Below are positions 1 through 5,875 of a DNA stretch of 9,832 nucleotides, in pieces. The notes below the pieces were generated by a model that saw only the letters and a program-made list of their open reading frames with translations, did no database searches and had not been told where the DNA came from. Where the stretch lies: assembly GCA_027032655.1 (NCBI GenBank), contig JALVMZ010000485.1, forward strand, positions 1 through 9,832. The letters run 5' to 3'. The translations under genes and the position numbers were made by a program. Position 1 is the stretch's first letter. Each line of letters starts with the position of its first letter. This stretch comes from Desulfobacteraceae bacterium. GTDB taxonomy: Bacteria > Desulfobacterota > DSM-4660 > Desulfatiglandales > JALVMZ01.

Positions 1-1440
1 GGAAGACTCTGGACCATGAGGATGTTTGCGGGACTTGGAACAGCAGAGGACACGAACAGAAGATTTCACCTTTTGGTTAAAGAGGGGCAGACAGGCCTTT
101 CAACTGCATTTGATATGCCCACACTTATGGGATATGACACTGATTCTCCAAAGGCAAAGGGGGAGTGCGGAAAATGTGGTGTTGCAATAGATACTTTAAA
201 GGATATGGAGGAACTGTTCAAGGGGCTTCCAATAGATGAAATAACCACTTCCATGACCATTAATCCCCCGGCCCCTGTGATATGGGGAATGTATATTGCA
301 ATGGCAGAGAAGAGAGGAATTCCCAGACATAAACTTGGGGGAACCATTCAGAATGATATGCTAAAGGAGTTCATCGCACAGAAGACATTCATGTGCCCCC
401 CTGAGCCGTCACTTAAGTTAATTACAGATACAGTTGAGTTCGGAACAAAAGAGGTGCCCAAATGGAATACAATAAGTATTAGCGGTTATCACATTAGAGA
501 GGCTGGATCCACCGCAGTGCAGGAGCTTGCTTTTACCATTGCTGATGGTATCACATATGTCCAGGCTGCAATAGACAGGGGACTGGATGTGGATCAGTTT
601 GCACCCAGACTTTCATTCTTTTTCAATTCTCATATAGACTTCTTTGAGGAGATAGCCAAATTCAGGGCAGCCAGAAGGATGTGGGCAAAGATTATGAAGG
701 AAAGATTTAAGGCAAAGAATCCCAGGTCATGGTGGTTGAGGTTTCATACTCAGACTGCAGGGTGTTCTCTTACTGCTCAGCAACCTTACAATAATGTGGT
801 TAGAACAGCACTTGAGGCACTGGCAGCAGTCCTTGGGGGCACACAATCACTTCATACCAACTCACTGGATGAGGTGCTTGCACTTCCCACTGAAGAGGCA
901 GCTACCATTGCACTTCGGACCCAGCAGATAATAGCAGAGGAATCAGGTGTTGCAAATACCATTGATCCACTTGGTGGTTCATACTTTGTGGAAGCACTGA
1001 CGGACAAGATGGAAGAGGAGGCATTTGAGATAATAAAGAAGATTGATGACATGGGAGGAATGCTATCAGCAATAGAGAAGAATTATCCACAGCAGGAGAT
1101 AGCGGATTCAGCATATCATTATCAGAAACAGATTGATGAGAAAAAACGAATAGTTGTTGGTGTGAATAAGTATGTAACAGAAGAGGAGATACCAATTGAG
1201 ATACTTCAGATAGATGAAGAACTGGAAAGAATTCAGATTGAAAAAACGAACAGAGTTAAGGCGGAAAGGGATAACAAAAAGGTCCAGGAGGCACTTGAAC
1301 GACTTGGTGAGACATGTGAAAAAGGAGAGAATGTGATGAATCCTATTATAGATGCTGTAAAGGAATACGCCACACTTCAGGAAGTGTGCGATGTTTTCAG
1401 AAGGGTCTATGGTGAATATAAAGACCCGGGTATATATTAA
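1..1440 (+). CDS. B12-dependent acyl-CoA mutase, catalytic (large) subunit, 5' partial; isobutyryl-CoA mutase-like active site
   Basis: This is the catalytic TIM-barrel subunit of the methylmalonyl-CoA mutase family (COG1884 type), which rearranges acyl-CoA carbon skeletons by adenosylcobalamin radical chemistry. The reading frame is open from base 1: five codons (GRLWT) precede the first ATG at 16, and they match the family motif before the R-x-(Y/F)-A-G segment. The true start therefore lies upstream, and about 70-80 residues are missing. Family landmarks include GTIQND, the SISGYH segment (Tyr codon 487-489, His codon 490-492, the counterparts of Tyr243/His244), QFAPRLSFF, GGTQSLHTNS and the ESGV..T.DP.GGS segment. 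Phe (codon 25-27) and Gln (codon 379-381) stand where methylmalonyl-CoA mutase has Tyr89 and Arg207; this is the pattern known from isobutyryl-CoA mutase. There is no cobalamin domain in this chain; it is supplied by the next gene. Family assignment is secure. Substrate is inferred. Confidence 0.95.
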   Translation, partial: GRLWTMRMFAGLGTAEDTNRRFHLLVKEGQTGLSTAFDMPTLMGYDTDSPKAKGECGKCGVAIDTLKDMEELFKGLPIDEITTSMTINPPAPVIWGMYIAMAEKRGIPRHKLGGTIQNDMLKEFIAQKTFMCPPEPSLKLITDTVEFGTKEVPKWNTISISGYHIREAGSTAVQELAFTIADGITYVQAAIDRGLDVDQFAPRLSFFFNSHIDFFEEIAKFRAARRMWAKIMKERFKAKNPRSWWLRFHTQTAGCSLTAQQPYNNVVRTALEALAAVLGGTQSLHTNSLDEVLALPTEEAATIALRTQQIIAEESGVANTIDPLGGSYFVEALTDKMEEEAFEIIKKIDDMGGMLSAIEKNYPQQEIADSAYHYQKQIDEKKRIVVGVNKYVTEEEIPIEILQIDEELERIQIEKTNRVKAERDNKKVQEALERLGETCEKGENVMNPIIDAVKEYATLQEVCDVFRRVYGEYKDPGIY

Positions 1441-1444
1441 TTAT

Positions 1445-1477
1445 TGAAACAGGATATGTGAAATCCATCCTGTTTTA
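1445..1477 (+). promoter_or_regulatory. Stem-loop between the two mutase subunits, abutting the Shine-Dalgarno
   Basis: AAACAGGAT (1447-1455) and ATCCTGTTT (1467-1475) form a perfect 9-bp inverted repeat around an 11-nt loop. A G-U and a T-A pair can extend the stem to 1445/1477. It starts five bases after the catalytic subunit's stop, and its 3' arm ends at the AGGAG ribosome-binding site (1477-1481) of the cobalamin-binding subunit. No T-run follows, so it is not a convincing intrinsic terminator. A translation-tuning or mRNA-processing hairpin is the likelier reading, by inference. Confidence 0.5.
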
Positions 1478-1491
1478 GGAGAGTGCAGTCT

Positions 1492-1905
1492 ATGGAACAG
1501 ACCAAAAGGAAGATCAGGATAATGGTTGCAAAACCAGGTCTTGATGGACATGACAGAGGAGCAAGAATCATTGCAAGGGCCTTCAGGGATGCAGGATTTG
1601 AGGTGATCTATACAGGGCTTCATCAGACTCCAGAGGAGATTGTTCAGGCAGCCATTCAGGAAGATGTTGATATGATAGGTCTTTCCAGTCTTGCAGGTGC
1701 TCATATGTATCTCTTCCCCCGGGTTGTGGAGCTTTTGAGAGAGAAGGGCATTGATGACATTGTTGTATGTGGAGGGGGTATAATCCCTGATGAGGATATC
1801 CCCAGATTAAAGTCAGCTGGAATAAAGGAGATATTTACCCCTGGCTCGTCCCTTGAAGAGATAGTTAAATGGGTAAGAGAGAATGTAAAACCCAAGGGTG
1901 ATTAA
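1492..1905 (+). CDS. Cobalamin-binding subunit of the acyl-CoA mutase (small subunit)
   Basis: This 137-residue protein is a stand-alone B12-binding Rossmann-like domain (COG2185 type). It carries adenosylcobalamin for the catalytic subunit encoded just upstream. The base-off/His-on motif D-x-H-x-x-G is present as DGHDRG, with His20 as the lower axial ligand of cobalt. Lys14 and Asp18 match the conserved Lys604/Asp608 of methylmalonyl-CoA mutase. The S-x-L motif (Ser65-Leu67) and the CGGG turn (about 93-96) complete the nucleotide-tail pocket. ATG at 1492 is chosen because AGGAG at 1477-1481 sits 10 nt before it. An in-frame GTG at 1483 would leave only 1 nt of spacing. Split catalytic and B12 subunits are common in archaea and many anaerobes. 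It most likely forms the holoenzyme with the preceding gene product in the cytoplasm. Confidence 0.95.
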   Translation: MEQTKRKIRIMVAKPGLDGHDRGARIIARAFRDAGFEVIYTGLHQTPEEIVQAAIQEDVDMIGLSSLAGAHMYLFPRVVELLREKGIDDIVVCGGGIIPDEDIPRLKSAGIKEIFTPGSSLEEIVKWVRENVKPKGD

Positions 1906-1920
1906 ATTACAGGTGATGGA

Positions 1921-2901
1921 ATGGAGGATGTGGTTGAGAAGATAAGGTCAGGCGATGTAAGAACAGTAGCCCGGATAATCAGGGATATTGACGATGGCAT
2001 CCCGGGGGTGAGGGAGACCCTTAAGGCGCTTTATCCTTACACAGGAAATGCCTATGTGGTGGGAATAACAGGTGCGCCAGGTGTTGGTAAAAGCACCTTA
2101 GTTGACCAGATGATAAATCATTTAAGGAAAAAAGGTAAGACAGTGGGAGTCCTTGCAGTGGACCCAACAAGTCCATTTTCAGGTGGAGCAATACTGGGTG
2201 ACAGGGTAAGGATGCAGAGACACAGTATGGATGAGGGTGTATTTATTCGTTCCCTTGCAACAAGGGGGCATTTTGGGGGTCTTACCCAGTCCACCAGAAG
2301 TGCAATAGATGTGCTTGATGCCATGGGTAAGGACTATATTCTGGTTGAGACAGTTGGTGTGGGGCAGGATGAGGTGGATGTGGTCCGAAATACACATACC
2401 ACGGTGATTGTAGTGATTCCAGGAATGGGAGATGATATACAGGCCATTAAAGCGGGGATACTCGAAGTGGGCGATATATTTGTAATTAATAAAGCCGAAA
2501 GAGAAGGTGCAGATAAGACCCTGAGTGATTTAAGATTAATGCTGGATATGGACCAGAAGAAATATCAGGAGGGTGATTGGAGGCCACCAATTATCAAGAC
2601 AGAGGCAATATTTGACAAAGGGGTCAATGAACTGCTCAATGCCATAGAGGAACACAGAAAATATCTAAGTAAAAGGTATGGGATTATCCATTTAAGGAAA
2701 AACAGAGATAGAGTAAGGGAAGAATTAAAGGAGATGGTAAAGTCAAGACTTATTGAAAAGGTGTTCCAGATACTTGTTGAAAGTGGTGAGTTTGAAAAGG
2801 CGGTGGATCAGATCGTTGAAGGAAAGATTGATCCATATTCTGCATCAGATAATCTTGTATTACCAAAAATAGTGGTGCCAGGTGCAAAAGACGAGTCCTG
2901 A
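1921..2901 (+). CDS. meaB: MeaB/ArgK-family GTPase, mutase chaperone
   Basis: This 326-residue P-loop GTPase belongs to the MeaB (formerly ArgK) family. MeaB-type proteins gate delivery of adenosylcobalamin to acyl-CoA mutases and help protect or reactivate them. Walker A is GAPGVGKST (51-59). A family-typical segment LAVDPTSPFSGGAILGDR spans about 78-95. The switch-like ETVGVGQ (143-149) and the base-recognition NKAE (190-193) follow. The C-terminal part, from about 240, matches the helical dimerisation extension of the family. AGGTGAT at 1911-1917 pairs well with the 16S rRNA tail and supports the ATG at 1921. It lies 15 nt after the cobalamin-binding subunit, so the three genes are probably cotranscribed. 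The older name as an arginine/ornithine transport kinase is not supported by this context. Confidence 0.95.
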   Translation: MEDVVEKIRSGDVRTVARIIRDIDDGIPGVRETLKALYPYTGNAYVVGITGAPGVGKSTLVDQMINHLRKKGKTVGVLAVDPTSPFSGGAILGDRVRMQRHSMDEGVFIRSLATRGHFGGLTQSTRSAIDVLDAMGKDYILVETVGVGQDEVDVVRNTHTTVIVVIPGMGDDIQAIKAGILEVGDIFVINKAEREGADKTLSDLRLMLDMDQKKYQEGDWRPPIIKTEAIFDKGVNELLNAIEEHRKYLSKRYGIIHLRKNRDRVREELKEMVKSRLIEKVFQILVESGEFEKAVDQIVEGKIDPYSASDNLVLPKIVVPGAKDES

Positions 2902-3142
2902 AGATATTAAATCCCGGAGAGTAAGGTATATATCCTGGTGGATATGGTATGCGGTATTTCTGGCAGGGAGTCTGTTTTTTCTTGTCTTTGGTATTCATCT
3001 GCTGATATCAGCATACAGTCTTAATAATCCCTTCTTGTTTATAATGACCTTCTTTTCTTCCAATCTGATCATCCTTATAAGTGGAGCGATAATCCTTGGA
3101 CTAATCCTGAGAATCAGATCCAGGGGACGAATCCGAAACTAA
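2882..3142 (+). CDS. Small two-helix membrane protein of unknown function
   Basis: The 86-residue product is not recognised. The frame opens right after an in-frame TAG at 2870-2872. GTG at 2882 is the only ATG/GTG start before the membrane segments, so the gene overlaps the last 20 nt of meaB. Two hydrophobic stretches are visible, about residues 21-44 and 53-76, joined by a short polar turn. Basic residues flank both ends (SRRVR near 11-15 and an Arg-rich tail at 77-85), which predicts an inner-membrane hairpin with both termini in the cytoplasm. No catalytic motif is seen. Overlap with meaB suggests translational coupling and a possible link to the mutase operon, but the role is unknown. 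The coding call rests on open frame, membrane pattern and position; no strong Shine-Dalgarno is seen. Confidence 0.7.
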   Translation: MQKTSPEDIKSRRVRYISWWIWYAVFLAGSLFFLVFGIHLLISAYSLNNPFLFIMTFFSSNLIILISGAIILGLILRIRSRGRIRN

Positions 3143-3228
3143 TCTCTTATTACTTCTTATTTATTCACGCTATTCAAGGGATCGGTTAAAATTTTTTCTC
3201 TCATGATGATGAGATCAATAGAATTTCC

Positions 3229-3238
3229 GGAGATCTCC
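3229..3238. promoter_or_regulatory. Perfect palindrome, candidate operator
   Basis: GGAGATCTCC is a perfect 10-bp palindrome placed 8 nt upstream of an extended -10 element. Its position between about -33 and -24 of the predicted start suits a repressor site, for instance for autoregulation by the HTH-cupin protein encoded 86 nt downstream. A weaker hairpin repeat (TCTCAT/ATGAGA, 3199-3204 and 3209-3214) lies just upstream. Its function is inferred. Confidence 0.4.
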
Positions 3239-3246
3239 AATTCATC

Positions 3247-3255
3247 TGGTATAAT
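3247..3255 (+). promoter_or_regulatory. Extended -10 promoter element upstream of the HTH-cupin regulator
   Basis: TGGTATAAT matches the extended -10 consensus TGnTATAAT exactly. No good -35 hexamer sits 17 nt upstream, which is tolerated by extended -10 promoters. The start point would be near 3262, giving a leader of about 60 nt before the ATG at 3324. Confidence 0.5.
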
Positions 3256-3265
3256 ATTAAGGGAC

Positions 3266-3294
3266 TTGAGGATGTTTTAGCAATATTGTATGAT
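3266..3294 (+). promoter_or_regulatory. Second sigma-70-type promoter for the HTH-cupin regulator
   Basis: TTGAGG (3266-3271) and TATGAT (3289-3294) are separated by 17 nt and match the -35 and -10 consensus at 4/6 and 5/6 positions. The predicted start near 3301 leaves a short leader containing the strong ribosome-binding site AAGGAGG (3311-3317). It could act with, or instead of, the extended -10 element just upstream. Confidence 0.45.
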
Positions 3295-3323
3295 GGCGAT
3301 GAACTAAAGAAAGGAGGACCATT

Positions 3324-3872
3324 ATGCCTGCCCGAAAAAAGAAACAGCCTTTTGGCAAAAAGATACAAAAGCTGAGAAGGGAAAAGAAGATGACACTGGC
3401 TAATCTTGCCAATGAAACAGGACTGAGCAAGGATTATCTTTCAAGTATAGAAAAGGGAGAAATCATTCCTCCTGTTTCAGTTATTCTTCAGCTCTCCCGG
3501 GCACTTGAGATTGACTCTGGTGTATTATTAAAAGAGGAAGAGAAAAGGGCTGGGAAGAAAAAGGACGAAGATTATCAAAAGAGAACCGAATCCTATAGTT
3601 ATGAAGTTCTTACCCCTGAAGCCCGGCATAAACATCTCAAAGCATTCAGGGTATTCATTGAACCAAAGGCGGATCACAGAGGAGTCAGTTATCAACACCT
3701 TGGTGAAGAATTCATTTATGTGCTCAGGGGAAGGATTGAGGTAATGGTGGGTGAAAATAGAAATGTTCTCGGGCCGGATAAATGTATTCATTTTAATTCA
3801 TCCATTGTGCACAAGCTTCGAAATCTGAGTGATGAGAGGGCTGAGTTGATTGTTGTCCTTTATACTCCATGA
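3324..3872 (+). CDS. HTH-cupin transcriptional regulator (XRE family)
   Basis: This 182-residue protein has an N-terminal XRE/Cro-type helix-turn-helix (about 12-66, with the typical LANETGLSKDYLSSIEKG core). A lysine/glutamate-rich linker (about 70-90) leads to a C-terminal cupin barrel (about 105-180). Cupin motif 1 retains YQHLGEEFIYVLRG (His125, Glu128/129) and motif 2 retains a single His163 before KLRN. A metal or small-molecule sensor is possible but not shown. Such regulators bind DNA through the HTH and sense a ligand through the cupin. AAGGAGG at 3311-3317, 6 nt before the ATG, is a strong ribosome-binding site. It lies between the mutase operon and an acyl-CoA dehydrogenase with its own promoter-like region, so control of short-chain acyl-CoA genes is a reasonable inference. 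The ligand is unknown. Confidence 0.9.
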   Translation: MPARKKKQPFGKKIQKLRREKKMTLANLANETGLSKDYLSSIEKGEIIPPVSVILQLSRALEIDSGVLLKEEEKRAGKKKDEDYQKRTESYSYEVLTPEARHKHLKAFRVFIEPKADHRGVSYQHLGEEFIYVLRGRIEVMVGENRNVLGPDKCIHFNSSIVHKLRNLSDERAELIVVLYTP

Positions 3873-3887
3873 GATAAATTTTGACCA

Positions 3888-3934
3888 ATAATATCAAGTG
3901 AAGCAATATATGTTTATTAATGTGGAGATATTAT
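3888..3934. repeat. 8-bp inverted repeat upstream of the acyl-CoA dehydrogenase
   Basis: ATAATATC (3888-3895) and GATATTAT (3927-3934) are perfect reverse complements 31 nt apart, within the 94-nt gap before the dehydrogenase. A TTGACC (-35-like) lies at 3881-3886, but no matching -10 at good spacing is convincing. The right arm is part of an imperfect palindrome GGAGATATTATCC (3924-3936), which shares GGAGAT with the palindrome upstream of the regulator gene. The arms are AT-rich and could be chance. Confidence 0.3.
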
Positions 3935-3966
3935 CCTTCTGAGAAATTCATATGAGGAGTTGAGAC

Positions 3967-5115
3967 ATGGCATATGAATTAAATGAAGAACAAAAGATGA
4001 TACAGGCAATGGTCAGGGATTTTGCCAGGGAAGAAGTTATGCCTGGAGCAGGTGAAAGGGATAGAAAAAAGATCTTTCCTGCAGATATAATTAAAAAGAT
4101 GGGGGAGCTGGGACTGATGGGCATGAATGTCCCACCTGAATATAATGGGGCAGGAGTGGATACAGTAAGTTATTCACTTGCACTTCAGGAAATAGCGTAT
4201 GCGTGTGCATCAACCGCTGTAATAATGTCAGTTCATAATTCTGTTGCCTGTGGCCCTATATATCTTTTTGGTTCTGATTATTTAAAAGAGACATATCTCA
4301 AGCCCCTTGCTGCAGGTAAAAAGCTGGGCTCTTTTGCACTTACAGAGCCGAATGCAGGTTCTGATCCGGCAAGCCAGAGGTCAAGGGCAGTAAAGGATGG
4401 TGATTCATACATAATAAATGGAACAAAGATGTTCATTACCAGTGGAAAAAACTCAGATATAACAGTGGTTACAGCATATACTGACCCAGAAAAAAGGCAT
4501 AATGGGATAAGTGCTTTTGTTGTGGAGAAAGGCACCCCTGGTTTTTCTGTGGGAAAAGAGGAAGAGAAAATGGGGCTCAGGGCATCCGATACGGTGGAAT
4601 TGATTTTTGAGGATTGCAGGGTCCCTGCAAGTAATCTCCTTGGAGAAGAAGGGGATGGGTTCAAAATAGCCATGACATCCCTTGATGGAGGCAGGATTGG
4701 TATAGCATCCCAGTCAGTGGGAATAGCCCAGGCGTGTCTTGATGCATCGGTGAATTATGCCAGAGAAAGGACACAGTTTGGAAGACCCATCTCACAGTTT
4801 CAGGCAATAAGGTGGATGATAGCAGATATGGCAACAGAGATAGAGGCAGCAAGACTTCTTACATTCAATGCAGCTTCAATGAGAGATAGGGGAGAGAATT
4901 TTTCAGCAGCAGCATCAATGGCAAAGGTGTTTGCTTCAGAAATGGCCAATCGCGTTGCTTATAAGGCCCTTCAGATACACGGGGGGTATGGTTACATTAA
5001 AGAGTACCCCGTTGAGAGATATTACAGGGATGCCAGAGTTCTTACCATTTATGAAGGGACATCAGAAATTCAAAGGGTGGTAATTGCAAATCATGTGATA
5101 GGAAGAAAAGGATAA
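3967..5115 (+). CDS. Acyl-CoA dehydrogenase, short-chain type
   Basis: This 382-residue flavoenzyme has the usual full length of the acyl-CoA dehydrogenase family. These enzymes introduce an alpha-beta double bond in acyl-CoA and pass electrons to electron-transfer flavoprotein. The N-terminal helical domain runs to about 120. FAD-contacting ALTEPNAGSD (124-133) and MFITSGKNSD (155-164) follow, then the ERTQFGRPI segment (267-275) and QIHGGYGYIKEYPVERYYRD near the C-terminus. The catalytic base is Glu363 in the YEGTSEIQR motif, as in butyryl-CoA dehydrogenases. GAGGAG at 3954-3959, 7 nt before the ATG, fixes the start. The sequence fits short-chain or branched short-chain substrates, but specificity cannot be read directly. 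No electron-transfer flavoprotein genes are in view. Its stop codon overlaps the start of the next gene by one base. Confidence 0.95.
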   Translation: MAYELNEEQKMIQAMVRDFAREEVMPGAGERDRKKIFPADIIKKMGELGLMGMNVPPEYNGAGVDTVSYSLALQEIAYACASTAVIMSVHNSVACGPIYLFGSDYLKETYLKPLAAGKKLGSFALTEPNAGSDPASQRSRAVKDGDSYIINGTKMFITSGKNSDITVVTAYTDPEKRHNGISAFVVEKGTPGFSVGKEEEKMGLRASDTVELIFEDCRVPASNLLGEEGDGFKIAMTSLDGGRIGIASQSVGIAQACLDASVNYARERTQFGRPISQFQAIRWMIADMATEIEAARLLTFNAASMRDRGENFSAAASMAKVFASEMANRVAYKALQIHGGYGYIKEYPVERYYRDARVLTIYEGTSEIQRVVIANHVIGRKG

Positions 5116-5864
5116 TGAAACCCTTCTCCGTTGCCATAATAACATATAATGAAGAGGACAGAATCAGGGACTGTATCGAGAGTGTCCTTTTTGCAGACGA
5201 TATTGTGGTTGTGGATTCCTGCTCCACTGACAGGACTACTACCATTGCCAGAGAACTGGGAGCAAGGGTTATAGTTGAACCCTGGCGTGGATTTGCCCTT
5301 CAAAAGCAGTTTGCAGTGGATAATTGTAAAAATGATTGGGTCCTGATTCTGGATGCTGATGAAAGAGTTCCTCCCTGGACAAAGGAAATTATAATATCTG
5401 AATTGAAAGACAACCAGAAGGATATAACAGCTTATAGCTTCAAAAGAAAGAATTACATGAATAACAAGTGGATAAGACACTCAGGATGGTGGCCTGACAG
5501 GATAATCAGACTTGTCCGCAAAGATGCGGGCTATTTTGAGAAGAGATCAGTTCATGAGAAGTGGATAACTAAGGGGAAAATAAAAGAGCTAAATGCCTAT
5601 ATTGAACATCTCTCCTTCAGAGATTATTCGGAAATGGTAAAAAAGATGAATCTCTATTCAACACTTTCAGCTCATGACCTGAAAGAGAAGGGCACAAATG
5701 TCCATGCTATTTCGCCTTTAAGTCATGGACTGTGGATGTTTTTCAGGACATATATCTTTGAAAGAGGAATATTTGATGGATTTGAAGGATTAATGATATC
5801 AGTGATGAATGCGATGGGCTCATTTTTAAAGTATGCCAAATTAAGGGAGTTGAAAAGGGATTAA
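5115..5864 (+). CDS. Family 2 glycosyltransferase, WaaE/KdtX-like
   Basis: This 249-residue GT-A glycosyltransferase transfers a sugar from a nucleotide donor, most likely to the lipopolysaccharide core, at the cytoplasmic face of the inner membrane. Visible motifs are the N-terminal VAIITYNEE strand (6-14), VVVDSCSTD (31-39) for the nucleotide, and the metal-binding LDADER (79-84). A W-x-x-HSGWWPDRIIRLVR stretch (about 119-135) and a VHEKW segment (146-150) are typical of WaaE/KdtX-type proteins. The C-terminal hydrophobic/aromatic segment (about 205-235) could contact the membrane. It starts on the TAATG overlap with the dehydrogenase, with GGAAG at 5101-5105 as a probable ribosome-binding site, so translation is coupled. 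Acceptor and sugar cannot be told from sequence. Confidence 0.88.
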   Translation: MKPFSVAIITYNEEDRIRDCIESVLFADDIVVVDSCSTDRTTTIARELGARVIVEPWRGFALQKQFAVDNCKNDWVLILDADERVPPWTKEIIISELKDNQKDITAYSFKRKNYMNNKWIRHSGWWPDRIIRLVRKDAGYFEKRSVHEKWITKGKIKELNAYIEHLSFRDYSEMVKKMNLYSTLSAHDLKEKGTNVHAISPLSHGLWMFFRTYIFERGIFDGFEGLMISVMNAMGSFLKYAKLRELKRD

Positions 5865-5875
5865 TTTTCAATTAG

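Noticed and set aside
902..1195. Open reading frame of 97 codons on the minus strand inside the mutase gene
   Set aside because: It is fully antisense to a well-conserved catalytic subunit, has no family motif, and its composition follows the opposite strand's codons.
1483..1491. GTG at 1483 as start of the cobalamin-binding subunit
   Set aside because: It lies only 1 nt from the AGGAG, too close for initiation; the in-frame ATG at 1492 has normal spacing.
3143..3198. Terminator after the small membrane protein gene
   Set aside because: A T6 run is present near 3192-3197, but no GC-rich hairpin precedes it; only AT-rich low-complexity sequence is seen.
4278..4673. Open reading frame of 131 codons on the minus strand inside the acyl-CoA dehydrogenase
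   Set aside because: It is an antisense shadow of conserved FAD-binding motifs, with no recognisable domain and no ribosome-binding site of note.
5091..5480. Open reading frame of 129 codons on the minus strand across the dehydrogenase/glycosyltransferase junction
   Set aside because: It overlaps the conserved N-terminal half of the glycosyltransferase, and the protein is unlike any family I recognise.
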